DNA of 64,000 bases from Peltaster fructicola (lineage: Eukaryota; Ascomycota; Dothideomycetes): positions 3,968,001 through 4,032,000 of the forward strand of contig CP051139.1 in the NCBI GenBank assembly GCA_001592805.2. The letters run 5' to 3'. Each line of letters starts with the position of its first letter. The stretch's first letter is position 1. The notes beneath the pieces are model-generated. The model was not told the DNA's origin. It saw nothing but the letters and a program-made list of their open reading frames with translations, and searched no databases. The position numbers and the translations under genes are program-made. Positions 1 through 11,115 of this stretch are shown in pieces.

Positions 1-490
1 TGATGTCGTCCTTGCCTGAAGCATCGGCGCCAGCAGTCGCATCCTCAGCCTCTTCTTCGTCATCGGGAATTGGGACGGGAGCGGCGTCCTTGAGATCACC
101 AGAGGACTCCTCAGCAGCTTGTGAGACTTTGCTCAACGGCTCGTCATCGTCCTGGCTTTCAGACGACGCGCCCTGCGCAGTGTCCTTAGCTTTGTCCTGC
201 AAGTCGTTGGCCAAACCCTTTGCATTGTCAGCGGCGCCCTTGGCCTGATCCTTAGTGTCGGAGGTAGTCTTGTCAGCTTTGCCAGAAATGCCTTTGGCAG
301 AGGACTTTTTGTCGTCTAAGCTCTGTTTAGCATCACCGGCAGCTGATTTGCCAGATGGTGTCGAAGATTTGTTGCTTTGGTCCTTGGAGCCCGACTTGGC
401 TGAGGACATTGGTGCTGGTTTGCGGTTCAGCTTTGTAGGAGTCTTTGGAGGTCCACCTTGGTTCTTGGCCGAGGCCGAAGCGGTGGACAT
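1..490 (-). CDS. LEA-domain-like protein, 3' part outside window
   Basis: The frame opens at an ATG (488-490) and stays open to the left edge, so only about the first 163 residues are visible. The protein starts MSTASASAKN and has a Pro/Lys-rich head. A stretch rich in Lys, Asp, Ala, Gly and Gln follows, with repeated segments of the type DKAKDTAQGA and DQAKGAADNA. An acidic segment (DDEEEAEDA) ends the visible part. Such Lys/Ala/Asp amphipathic repeats are typical of late-embryogenesis-abundant proteins; in filamentous fungi LEA-domain proteins can be very long. The role of LEA proteins (desiccation and membrane protection) is family knowledge, not seen here. The complementary strand gives a Ser-rich frame that is only a shadow. 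Identity is uncertain because the bulk of the protein is missing. Confidence 0.6.
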   Translation of the reverse strand, partial: MSTASASAKNQGGPPKTPTKLNRKPAPMSSAKSGSKDQSNKSSTPSGKSAAGDAKQSLDDKKSSAKGISGKADKTTSDTKDQAKGAADNAKGLANDLQDKAKDTAQGASSESQDDDEPLSKVSQAAEESSGDLKDAAPVPIPDDEEEAEDATAGADASGKDDI

Positions 491-1876
491 TTCGCCCCTA
501 TCGAAAGCAGCACGAGTTGGAGTAGTATGAGGTGTGTGAAAAGTATCAGTCTTTGAGGAGGAGCGTGATGTGTTAGGAGTAAGTCTTGGAGGAGTTCGAG
601 GGAAGGAGTAGTAAGCGTAGGAGTTTGAGTCGCTTGTCATGCACGCGTGCAGGACATGGGAGCTCTTTTGACAGTGGAAGGTGGATGAGAGGACAAGTAG
701 ACATAGCTCTCGAAGCTTAGATATACCTCTGCATCAGCCTGTCGTCGTCAAAAACAGGTTCATCATGGAGTTGGCAGCCAGGTCTGACAAGACATGACGT
801 CGTGGCAAGTAAGTGATACTTGGAAGCTCGCGCCACACGTAGGACGATAGAGGAGGCTGACATGTCCGAGTCGCTCTTTGAGGATGGGATTGGTCGAATG
901 GCAGATGTGCACGACCGGACGTTCATGTGGAGCATTACGATCGATGCTGCAAGAGGACTAGGATGTCGTGATCATTCCGTCAATCTTATGAGGCGAGGCG
1001 TCAGCCAAGAGGTGTGGTTGCTAAAACAACGGCGTGTACGCAGGGATGCAACGCGTATGTGCTCGATCTGATCCAGTACCGCGGCCGGAGTACTCAGGTT
1101 GGTCTTCTCGCCCTCGAAGAACCATGTCGAGGCTGGCAGGGTGTAAAACTGGACGGCGCGTGCTGTGCTTCAGGGAGACGAGCATATCTGGCAATGACAA
1201 CATTGCAGTGACATCCGGCTCCTAGTGAGCACAGCAGGCTTGAAGCCATCGGCACGCTCGATGCAATGCGGTGCTTGCCACGCCAGCGCGCCATGAAGAG
1301 CTCGCGTGATGGTGTGTGGCTGACGGAGTCCTTTCAGAAGCCTCGTGACGCCGAAGAAGGCATGATCTGTCGTCGTCCAGCCATAATGCCCTGACATGCG
1401 CTCGAGCTGAGCCCGGCAGGACGGCAGGACGTTCGAGCATTTACCTGCCAACCCTGCGATCCTGGATGTGGTCAATCCATGAAACACGGCTGCCACGGGC
1501 CAATCAGCGATGACCAGATGCCTTGGAATGTTTTGTGACACAACAGCTAACACTCCACAGTGAGCAAGAAGAATCCTTGCGAGTGTGAAGCAACATAGTC
1601 AGGAGTGACGTACAGCATGATGGATGCGAGCGTGACGGATGCTGATGTCAACGGTCGACGAACGATGAAATAACTCACACGAAGATGAAGTTGAAGCAGA
1701 AGCAGAGGTCAATAATTGTTAGTGCGATCTGTCACGTGCTCAACCACGATCACCGCTGTCTGCGTCCTTGGCTTTGCATACCGTATGCACATCGCCGGGT
1801 CTTAGATCTGTACATCTCATCTCTGCAGTCATGTTGCGTTCAGGAGTGTCGTGCTACCTCCGCATCTGACGCTCTC
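491..1876. other. Intergenic, 1.4 kb
   Basis: This stretch holds the upstream region of the leftward LEA-like gene and the 3' side of the IQ-motif gene. Several short open frames under 130 codons overlap on both strands, but none has recognisable domains or a convincing start. I see no tRNA or repeat. Confidence 0.5.
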
Positions 1877-3586
1877 TCAGCTTGCAGCCCCGGCGCCTGC
1901 CTGCGGATCCACATTGGCGACAGTCTCTCTCTGTAGCTTGCCGGCATTGTCATCGTCAGATTTCAGGCTCACTTTCTGCAGCAGCCTATCACCCAGGGAG
2001 CCCTCTCGTTTTGGCCCTCCGCCGGATTGTCTGGGCTGTGGATCATCTGGACTGATGCTCATCTTCTTCATGAGTTTCGCTCCTAGTGTGTCCTGCCGCT
2101 TGAGATCTTCTTCCTTCGCTAGATGTTGTCTCTCGAGTTCAGCACTCTTACTCTTATCCTTTGCTGCTTCCTCTCGTTTACGCTTCTCGTCTGGCTGGAA
2201 GAGATCTTTCACACCTTGTTTCATGTTCTTCGCCTGCTTCTTGACTCCAATGTATCCTTCAAGACCAAGCAGAATGGCATACGATCTCGATATGCTGCAT
2301 CGGCTGAGGTCCGCACCCTCTTGCTTCACAGTCTTGACAAACTCCTTAAAGTTTCGAACAGGTGGTGCATAGTGACCACTCAGTGGACTTAGAGCTCTGA
2401 GCTGTCCATCCTTGATCTTGATCAGGCCAGCAGCGCTTACTCGTGCACCGCGCAAGAATGACGAATGCTGAAATGCTCCGGATTGCTTGATACCGATGTA
2501 CAGACGGAAGGATGTGTCTGCAACAAAGATCCAGGTATTCTTCTTGGTCGTTTTTCTCATTAAATTGTTCGTTATGGTATTGACAGAGAGATGGTTGAGC
2601 TTAGCCAAGCCTTTGGCGTCATGCAGCTCGTTGTTCGTATACTTGCTCTTGTCCTCATGGGAACCTGTGCTCATTCCTGAGATCGAATCGTCGTCGCCGG
2701 AGTAATCGTCCTCGTCGGGCTTCGGCGGATCTGCCTCACCAGTGGTCACCTCTCTCCATGTTGGCGTCTTGTCGTCGCTAGAAACTATACCATCATAGCT
2801 GTCCTTGAAGTCGGTCGTCGTAGAGATCAGCTGTCCATTCTTTTCCCAGTAGAAGCGGCCCTGCTTATCGATGTGGACAAGATACTTCTTCCTCTCTTCT
2901 CGGCTGAGATAACGCACACACTCGCGGTCCAGCCGCGTGCGAGGACGTTCCTCAAGATCCACATCCTTGCCTTCACCGTGATCAAGCCAATAGAAGAAGT
3001 TTTCTTTCGTATCAGAAGTCTTCCACACTTCGTGATACTTGCGTAGGCTACTGCCATAGCGGTGCTTGTGGTCAACAGCCTCAAGATAGTACTCCAGGCC
3101 AATGGTTTTCGAGTATTTCTCTCGTTCTTTCTTGAGCTTTTTCTTGTTCTCTCGTATCCTAGCTCGTTCTGCATCATCCTGTACGTCTTCCTCGCTCTCG
3201 CTCGTGGCATCACTTCCGACTCTCTGCGCCAATGCACCTGCTTTCTTCCAACGCGCTCGAGCCTCTGGTGACGATGTGTTTCGCTCTCGTGGCTTCATTG
3301 TGTTGTTGTACTTCGTCTCCTTGAGAGCTTCCATCCACCGTGTGCTAGGGTCAAGGCCGTGGCCCTTGAGTACTCGACGATCACGATATCCTCGGAAGTT
3401 GCGCTGAATGATTTCAGCAGCATGCCGTTGTCGACCATCCTCAATCTCTTCTGTAGGACGAGCTGCCAGCTCTCTGGCTCTTCGCTCCTTGATCTGTTGT
3501 GCTCGTTCGGTCTGTTTGCGCTCAATTTCTCGTAGAACTTCAGGTGATGGCAGTGACATGTGATCGGGACCTGAAGTGGCAGACAT
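1877..3586 (-). CDS. IQ calmodulin-binding motif protein (IQM-like)
   Basis: Single-exon gene, 569 residues. The frame extends seven codons upstream but the first ATG is at 3584-3586 (MSATSGPDHM). An IQ motif is visible at about residues 62-80 (IIQRNFRGYRDRR), preceded by a charged helix. The central region has the conserved stretches of plant and fungal IQM proteins: LEYYLEAVDHKHRYG, then WLDHGEG, then YLVHIDKQGRFYWEKNG. Later come a segment with WIFVADTSFRLYIG and one with RGARVSAAGLIKIKDG. The C-terminus is Lys/Glu-rich and disordered. Calmodulin binding is expected from the motif; the cellular role in fungi is not established. It converges on nothing close: about 1.4 kb of noncoding sequence lies 3'. 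Confidence 0.75.
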   Translation of the reverse strand: MSATSGPDHMSLPSPEVLREIERKQTERAQQIKERRARELAARPTEEIEDGRQRHAAEIIQRNFRGYRDRRVLKGHGLDPSTRWMEALKETKYNNTMKPRERNTSSPEARARWKKAGALAQRVGSDATSESEEDVQDDAERARIRENKKKLKKEREKYSKTIGLEYYLEAVDHKHRYGSSLRKYHEVWKTSDTKENFFYWLDHGEGKDVDLEERPRTRLDRECVRYLSREERKKYLVHIDKQGRFYWEKNGQLISTTTDFKDSYDGIVSSDDKTPTWREVTTGEADPPKPDEDDYSGDDDSISGMSTGSHEDKSKYTNNELHDAKGLAKLNHLSVNTITNNLMRKTTKKNTWIFVADTSFRLYIGIKQSGAFQHSSFLRGARVSAAGLIKIKDGQLRALSPLSGHYAPPVRNFKEFVKTVKQEGADLSRCSISRSYAILLGLEGYIGVKKQAKNMKQGVKDLFQPDEKRKREEAAKDKSKSAELERQHLAKEEDLKRQDTLGAKLMKKMSISPDDPQPRQSGGGPKREGSLGDRLLQKVSLKSDDDNAGKLQRETVANVDPQAGAGAAS

Positions 3587-3968
3587 CGCGTGCGGGGTGT
3601 CTCTCAAGGCGTGCGCAGGGTTTCAAGCATGACGAGGAGACCGCTGAAATGCTTCTGAGTCGATTCCAAACGATGTAAACTACCAAAACAATTGCAGTGT
3701 CTGGAGTCAGCTCCGTGGTATTCACGATAGCGTCGCATAGGGTGGGGCGCCAGTCACAGACAGATCAGGGAAACTGTGTACGCCTATTGCGTCACACCTG
3801 CTTCCTACAAGCTGGTCCGGAATAGTCCGTGAAGGCGAGCATTGATAAGAGACAGCCTGAGGATACATAAGGTTATCACTTGAATAGACTGTATAGATTC
3901 TGGACCACCCGTTGTAGCGGTATCAAGCAGCTTCATCAGCGGCTTGCCAGTCCGAGCACATCGCCTCA
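3587..3968. other. Intergenic, 382 bp
   Basis: Promoter side of the leftward IQ-motif gene and 3' side of the leftward HTH gene. No feature recognised. Confidence 0.4.
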
Positions 3969-5661
3969 CTAAAGACCGATGCTGTCCTGATGGACAATGC
4001 CCGGTTGTGGTGGCATCTGCGCATATGGCAGCAAAGTCTGGTGATGGTTGTCGATGAGCGGATATGACGAGGCCGGAGTGTGATGCAACATAGGCGCAGT
4101 GCCATATGGAAGCGTAGTATGCTGCAAAGCTTGGTGAGCAGTCGAGTCAGGCACTGGTTCATATTGTAGGTTCTCCGAATGTTGTGCTTGAGTCCCCAGT
4201 GCGCCAGCCTGTGCCTGCAGTTCATGAGCTTGCAATTCGGGGTCCGTCTCGTCGAGATCCATATCGCGGACCTGTTGACCAGTGTAGTTCTCAGCTTTGG
4301 TCCAACCAGAACCAAATGCATCACCTCTACCAATGATTTCGCCAGTCTTCTGCATCTTCGAGCGCAACTGACTCATCTTTCGCTTCATGCGTTCGCGCAG
4401 CATATCATCGTGGACGTCGTGGTTCCAGTCGCCTCTGCTGTGGTCGACGAGTGCGTAGAGCGCGTTGTACATCGCTTCGAAGGTTTCGACGTTGTTCTGA
4501 CTGAAAGCGTAGTAGTGGTACTGATGCATAAGGTCTGCCAGGTGTGCTTGAGCGCGCAGTGGCCAAATGTCCTTGCTCTGCACCCACTCGGCGGTGAGAT
4601 GCTCACGTCGTCGGCTCCTTCGTTCGAGATCACGAAGCATACGTTCCTGACGTTCGGCGGTGCGGCGCTTCGACTCCTCAATCTTCTTCTTACTGCGAGA
4701 GTCACGTTTTGGTGGTGTCGGTTCTGCAGCGACGCTTGGCTTGTACAGAGTGCTGAGTGATGATGGCGTCTCTGGTTTGCGGCTGGTGATCGGCGTGCCA
4801 GGCGTCTTCCCTTGTTGTAGACGTTTCTTCCTGAGCTTTAATTCGATCTCGCGCTTCTGCAAAGCAATAGCCTGAAGCTCGAGCTCGAGCGTCTCTTCAT
4901 CCTCTGCCACTTCGCCCATCATCTGCTGATGAGTTGGCGGTGGAGGATACACATTCTGCTGTAGAGCCTGAGCAAGCTGAATATCGGCCTGGGTGCTGTT
5001 GGCAGTCGTCATGTTGGCCATGGGTACATATGGTGCTTGATAGTGATCACTAAGTCGTGTTTGATCAGGTGAAGCGAGTCCCGTGATTTCGGTACTGTCT
5101 TCGGTCTCATGCTGCTGAGGCGCAGTGTTTGTGATCGACTGTCGACTTTTCTTGAACCTGTTACCTGCTTCGCCTTTGCGCTCAAAGACGCGGCGGATGG
5201 TGCGTGTACCAACGACAATCTGGAATGTCTCGTATAGCCACCAGAGCATGTCGTCTACTGACAGCTCTGGCTTATCTCTCACATGGTTGAACAGTGCCTA
5301 GATCTTGTTAGACAGACAGACGAATTGGAGAGCGCTCACGTACATTCTCAACTTCTGTAGTTAAGACTCGATGTCGTCCGGTTCTGCTCTCTGGCGGCTG
5401 CAACACTGTCAGCACGTATCGCTATATCTCGATCGCGCTTTGCGTAATCATATCGACTGTAAGGTGTATCGCCCAGATGCACAAGCATTGTTTGTAGTCA
5501 CTTACCTTGCCGATTCGACCTGTCCGTTCCAGTTCAAGCTTCCAACGACGTATCGTTCGATCAGAGACACCGGTCTCCTTCTCGATACTTTCCTCATCGC
5601 GTCCAGCTTCGAGCAGCTCCTTGACGCGTACTCGTTGCTCTGGTTGATAGGCTTTGCCCAT
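3969..5661 (-). CDS. Two-HTH protein resembling transposase DNA-binding domains
   Basis: Three exons read leftward: 5661-5506, 5397-5344, 5297-3969, all phase 0, giving 512 residues. Donors are GTAAG and GTACG, acceptors TGCAG and TCTAG. Residues 3-50 form a homeodomain-like HTH (RVRVKELLEAG...GVSDRTIRRWKLELE). Residues 60-115 form a second, winged-helix-like HTH (LTTEVENALFNHVRD, then MLWWLYETFQI, then RTIRRVFERKG). This order matches the N-terminal DNA-binding half of Tc1/mariner and IS630-type transposases. No DDE/D catalytic domain follows. Instead there is a Q-rich linker, a coiled-coil-prone segment near residues 180-215 (LELELQAIALQKREIELKL), a basic Arg/Glu-rich segment, an aromatic segment (LMHQYHYYAFSQNN) and an acidic tail. 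It is probably a nuclear DNA-binding protein. Domestication from a transposon is inference. Confidence 0.7.
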
Positions 5662-6072
5662 GACTGCTAGCACAAACAAAGTGGGTCGCTAACACGGTCG
5701 CAAGGGTGTGTCAAAGTAGGTGGTTGAAGACAGAAGTTGCTGACAAGAAGTTGGCAGTCGGGGGAGCGCTAATCGGCTTAAACTGCCTTGACAGAAGTCA
5801 CTTCGCCAAGTCTTTCCCTGCTCCGATCGTGTTGATCTGAGCATTATTATCATGATTATTGAACATCAGTACAATCATCTAGCTACGCATGCTATGCAGG
5901 GTGGACCAGTCGCAGATTCATGAGAACAGACACACACCTGTTCGTTATATCTCTCGTCTGCTTCCGGCTCTCCAGCTTCCCCAGCTGATCGTAGCAAGCA
6001 TGAGCACATCCATCGTTGCGCTGACACGAATCATATGTGTTGACTCTATTTCTGCGCAAGTCATTTGGGCAA
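5662..6072. other. Intergenic, 411 bp
   Basis: Lies between the start of the HTH gene and the stop codon of the AsnRS gene, both leftward. No additional gene seen. Confidence 0.4.
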
Positions 6073-7853
6073 TCAAGGCTTACATCTACCCATATAGCGT
6101 GGATAGAAGCAGGTGTCTCTCACGGTGTGCTGCTTGCACAACCAAGCAAGGAACCGCTCAAGACCTAGACCGTAGCCTCCGTGAGGCGAAGCGCCATATC
6201 TGTGGTTGTTAGCAAAAGCTTGTCGAGATCATAGTTCAGTCCTCACCTTCGGACGTCAGTGTACCAGTAATATGGCGACGGGTCCATGCCTTCACGCTTG
6301 TAGGCGGCCATCAGCTCGTCGTAGTCGTACATACGCATAGAGCCACCAACGATCTCACCCACGCCAGGCATGAGCACGTCGACACTCTCTGTGACACGTG
6401 GGTCCTCCTTGTCCTTTTGCATGTAGAAGGACTTGATCTCGACAGGGAAGTGTGTCAAGAATATGGGCTTGTTGATGATGTCTGTCATTCGTCGCTCGGC
6501 CGCTTCAGCAATATCGTCACCAAACTGATGTGGTTGTCCTTCTTCGTTGGGAATATCGTGCTCGCGAAGCCAATCGATGGCGTCTGAGTACTTCATACGT
6601 AGGAATGGCCGTTCGGGAATCTTGAAGTCAGGGTTGAGCTCCTCGACCATCTTCTTGATCCTTGGGTTGGATAGTGTGATGTCGAGTACGCTACAGATCA
6701 TATCCTCAATGTGTTCGAGCAGGTCATCGAATGTGATGAAGTCCAGCTCACCCTCGACGTGTGTGTACTCTGAAAGATGACGACGAGTCAAAGACTTCTC
6801 CGCTCTGAACGACTTCTCGATACAGTAGACCTTGCCAGCGAATGCGAGTGCTGTCTCCAGGTAGAGCTGTGATGACTGAGTGAGATATGCTGGTTCACCG
6901 TAGTACTGGAAGCCAAATAGTGTGCTGCCACCTTCGACCTGTGTCTGCACGAGCGCAGGAGGTGAAACCTTAAGGTAGCCAAGCTCGTGATATTTGACGT
7001 TGAAGGCATGCTCGACTGCATCTCGCACAAACATGACAGCGCTGGCAGTCTCGCCTCTCAGCACGAGGTGTCGCATATCGAGAAGAGTTTGAGCATCACC
7101 TTTTGCCTGGACTTTGTTGGTAATAGCATCGTCTCCACCAGGTGCCTTGCCAAGAATCTCAAAGTAGTCTGCGTGAAGTTCTCTGTTGTCTGGGGCATGT
7201 GCTCCTGGAGGGACCTCCCACATCTCACCAACGATCCGTAAGCTGGTCTCTCGCGTGAGAGTAATAGCATCATATGTCTTGGCAAGCTGTCCAGTGAAGA
7301 CACACTGGAGGTATCCATAGCCGTCTCGCAATGTGATGAAGAGAACCTCCTTCTGCTTGCGCTCACGATGTACTCGCCCGAACACCTCGACTCTTGTTCC
7401 TCGGTTGGGCGAAGAGTAGTCAACCTCTTTTGTCCGCTCACCACTGCCAGGCTTCACAATCTCGGGTCGTGTCTCTCCGAGGTTGATTCGTGTGGCTTTA
7501 GGAAGACTCGTATCTTCCTTGATAACAATCTTCTTGGCTTCCTCGAGGGTCCTCGCTCGCTCCTCGTCTTCCTTCTGCTGTCGTAGCGCAAGCTCTTTCT
7601 CCTTGCCAGCCTTCTTCTTCTGTGTTTCCGCATAGGTGACTGCCTTCTTCAATGCAGCTTTGGCAGCTGGTTTGTAACCTTCTGGCTCATCTTCAGCTTT
7701 GGGTTTCCACACAAGGTACGATGCTGTTCCGCCTGTGTGGAAGTATGCTACTGAGACTGTCTTGAAAGGCTTATCCTGCGAGCCATCTGCTGCGCCAGGG
7801 TTATCTGAGCCAGTCTCTTCGTTGACGTGGACGACTGGCTTATCGTCCGCCAT
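6073..7853 (-). CDS. DED81: Cytosolic asparaginyl-tRNA synthetase
   Basis: Two exons, 7853-6247 and 6199-6073, 577 residues. The intron (6246-6200) has a GTGAGG donor and a CACAG acceptor and splits an Arg codon. The enzyme charges tRNA-Asn in the cytosol. The N-terminus has a lysine-rich appended domain (residues 1-110, ending KKAGKEKELALRQQ). An OB-fold anticodon-binding domain follows (VEVFGRVHRERKQ), then the class II core. Motif 2 is seen as FRAEKSLTRRHLSEYTHVEG. Motif 3 is encoded by the short second exon (GGYGLGLERFLAWL), so the splice is required for function. The C-terminus CFYPRYMGRCKP is typical for the family. AspRS is excluded by the SEYTHVEGEL type of motif 2 and by the C-terminal sequence. 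Confidence 0.95.
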
Positions 7854-8159
7854 GTTGTGAGTATGTGTATGTGTGCGTGCTCGTATTGGAAACTCTCAGA
7901 ATGGTGCGAAGCGCTGCGTTAGATTTTCGTCAGGTGGAGACCGAAGTTCGTTGATCGTGTGTGCAAGAACAACATGACGCACCGTATGGCCAAAAATTTA
8001 GCTATATCGTTGACTCAAGGTGGGTTGGTGGGGCGACACAATCAGCTTCACTTGAGCCGCACTGGACAACAACACAGTTATGGGCGCGCTCATATGCCCT
8101 GTGAGGAAGTACCTAATACTCATCGAGCATGGGCTCGCCTGTCTGCATGTAGTGTAACG
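7854..8159. other. Intergenic, 306 bp
   Basis: Upstream region of the leftward AsnRS gene and 3' region of the choline kinase gene. It contains short CA/TG runs near 7862-7875. Nothing else seen. Confidence 0.4.
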
Positions 8160-10587
8160 CTAACAAAGCACTGTCTTGATCTTCGACCTCATCTCTCCTG
8201 GGAGATCTTCAGCCTTCACAAAACCGAGTTGTATGGCATCGCCCCAGAAGAACATTGCTCTGTGTTGAGCGTAGCCAAGATAATCGAATTCCTCTTGCTC
8301 TTCTTCGCCTGCTTCCGCCTGGTCCTTGGCAACAGCCTCATACTCCTCCGACATTTCTTCGAGGACAGCTCGCTGCGCGTCTTTGTTCATTGCTGAATCG
8401 GTCGTGTCATTCTGTGGCTCGAAGTCAGGCATGCGAGGCACCTTGGCTTGCACAATACCCCAGGCGACCCATTGTGCGCTGTTGGCCAGTCGCCAGAGTC
8501 TAGTCTCATGCAGAAGTCGAGCGACCTCGACGTCCTCGGCCGCAAGCTCAGCACTCTCATCGTATCGCATCGGCTTGCCTGGTGTGCGAGCGTCCAGCAT
8601 GAAGTTTGTGATGCTTGAGCTGTTCCGCTTAAGCATATCATTCGGACGAGGTGAATCGCTGCTCCGCTGGGCCGCAAGCTTGGGCGTTGAAGTGTTGTTT
8701 TCAGGTCTGTGACGCACGTACGACCGAACAAAACGATCCTGCTCTTCTGCTGTCGGATAACGTTGCGTGTTGCAGGCGTAAGGCTTGCGCTTGTCGTGGT
8801 AATTGTAACACCATTCAGTGAAGTGGTTGGCGAATTCGAGGCCAGGCAGATTGGCGTTGGCATACTCAAAGTCGATAACCACGAGTTGTTTGTGAGTATT
8901 GGCTGGCAGCAGCAGTGGCGATTCTCCAGACGGGACGAGACGCAGGATGTTACCATATTGAGTGTCGTTATGCGCAAAGACAAGCTGTTCGTTGACCTTA
9001 GCAAGTCCGCCGTACTGCTCATCAAGCCAAGCTCGATACTTCTTCACCACCTCTCGGAAGTGCTTCCATTCCACGCCGCAGATGAATGACCGACGTTTCC
9101 AGGCTTCGTCGCCGGTAGGCTTAGTACCAGGCGGCATTGCTCGGATCTGATCGTCCAGCCATGTGACGACCTGCTCGACCCGCTGCTCCCACTTGTCCCA
9201 ATTTCGCCAGACGAAAGCGCCGCAGTCTCGCTCTTCGTCGAGGACTTCTATTCCATCGTGAAGCTCGCGCATACGCTTAGCGATCTGTCGGCTGGTGTCT
9301 GGGTTACGTAGATCTTCTGGTGTGAGAGGTCGAGCATTGAAGAACTCTTCGAAGCGGCCGTTTGCGAACGTTCCTAGCATGCGAGGTCCTATCCTCTTGC
9401 GAGCTAGTCGTTGCAGTATCTGAAGCTCCGCCTCTCGGTCGATCAAGTGCTCAACCTGTGGTCCATAGATTCGAAGGAGCAGCTTCTGTGGTTTGCGCTT
9501 CACTCGCGCGCCGTCCTTGTCAGGTTCCGGAAGGTTGTCAGGCGGTGAGACAACATATACAGCATTAGTGAGGGCACCACTGAGCCTTTCGACTGTGATG
9601 TCGCTACAAGTATCGAGTGGCACTCGTCGCCAGCCCTTCAATCGAAGTGTATGCGAGAGTCTAACGATCTCAAACTTGAACTTGGTCCAAGCATCCACGT
9701 CTCTGAACGAGGCGATTCGAGTCAGCTCGTCAGGCTCGGACTCGTCAGACGAATCTGATGCTCCACCGGTGTAAGCGAGAGTCTTGGAGTTGTCGAGAAC
9801 AGAATCACATGACGGGACGAGAATGTCGCCATCGTGGTAATCAGTGTCTGAGGACGCTCCAGCAGAAGATACACGATGGTGCTTGAGGGAAGGCCTCCTT
9901 CGATGAGACAGTCTCCGTGGACCCTGCTCGAGACCCAGCTTGTTCTTGATGATGTCTTCTAGTCGGTCGAAGTCGTCTGATGCAATAGAAGCGTCAGAGA
10001 TTCGTCGTGACCGAGTTTGTACCTCATCGATTGTACTTGGTGTGGCTGGTGCCTTTCTGAGCTTTCGCTTGACGCGGCGAGCGCGCTGCTCTTTGAGCCA
10101 AGTGGCAACCTCCTCAATGACATGGTCAAGGTGTTTTGAGATGTGTGTTGTAGAGTGGTCCTTTTTGTCCTCGTTTCCCGTGATCTGGGCCAGTGCTTGC
10201 AGAGCAGGACTTGTGGTGTATGCTGGACGCCCCGATAGTTTGCGAGATCCTGGACCTTTGACAGGGATCCTTCGTGGTGTGCTGTTCTCCTCGAGTTGGA
10301 AACCCTCCACGCTCTTCTTTCTGCCGAGAAACAAAGGCGATACTACCTCGGCATCTGGAGCAATAGAGACCGCTGTTATGCAAGGTCAGCATTGTTTTCA
10401 GATAGAGAACGTCTGCTGCTGTCGCTACCTCTCGCGGCAATTGAACGGCATCATACGTACACTTGGGCGTCGCCTTTGGCGAGACGCTGTAGCTGAGACC
10501 TAGATAGGAGCTCGGTGAAGCACAATCTCGCGATTCAGGCTTCAGGATGCCAACGGGACGGCCGTCCTGCTGATCGCCCTGAGGCAT
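8160..10587 (-). CDS. Choline/ethanolamine kinase
   Basis: Two exons, 10587 to about 10457 and 10320-8160, about 763 residues. The intron acceptor is CGGCAG at 10321-10326. Two donors keep frame (GTATGA at 10456 or GTGTAC at 10462), so six bases of exon 1 are uncertain. The start MPQGDQQDGR is the first ATG. The kinase makes phosphocholine or phosphoethanolamine from ATP in the Kennedy pathway. Signature residues are visible: FAHNDTQYGNIL (catalytic Brenner-type loop) and VVIDFEYANANLPGLE (metal-binding DFE). WCYNYHDKRKP follows. The N-terminal 300 residues are disordered and Ser/Arg-rich with an HVIEEVATWLKEQRARR helix, as in other filamentous-fungal members, which are longer than the yeast enzyme. 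Choline versus ethanolamine preference cannot be read from sequence. Confidence 0.9.
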
Positions 10588-11115
10588 CGTGGTAACTGTG
10601 TAGGCACAGCTCCGTGTGTTGATCTGGTGTTCTGTGTTATCGACGAGAAGGTTTGTGTTGATATCTGAGTGACGCGAGCTTGTGAAGCTGCTTTTGACGA
10701 CGATGGGGCAAGTGAAAAACCACACAGGATTCCTCACTGACGAGCGCTCACTACAATTGTGCGATGATGCAAAATTGAAATGTGCACGCGAACAATTTCC
10801 TAGATCATAAAAGTCATTCTGCAGCCCAAGACCTGCTTGTCTTGTGTACCGACCAAAGGAGATGACGACGGTTGGAGGCACCCACGTGCTTGAAATTGCA
10901 TTCATACTGGCAGCTTATCTTCCCTCGCTATTCTCCTTACAGGTTTTGTCCTTCTTCTCTCGTGTCCTACATCAGTGACATCAGGTTTCATGGCAATCAA
11001 TCGACGTCAGCCTTGCTCGGTTGGCATCCTTGCTGGATGCTTGCACAGTCAGTTTGACACTGTGATGGACCAGGTGTTCATTAGGCCAGCATTCCACAAC
11101 AGCTGTTGTGCCAAG
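10588..11115. other. Intergenic, 528 bp
   Basis: Upstream of choline kinase and 3' of the orphan gene. Short overlapping open frames only. No feature recognised. Confidence 0.4.

Noticed and set aside
1170-1553. 127-codon minus-strand frame in the first intergenic region
   Set aside because: No domain, poor start context and overlapping frames of similar length on both strands.
10126-10905. 259-codon minus-strand frame as a separate gene
   Set aside because: Its middle part is exon 1 of choline kinase; the rest reads through the intron and into exon 2 out of frame.
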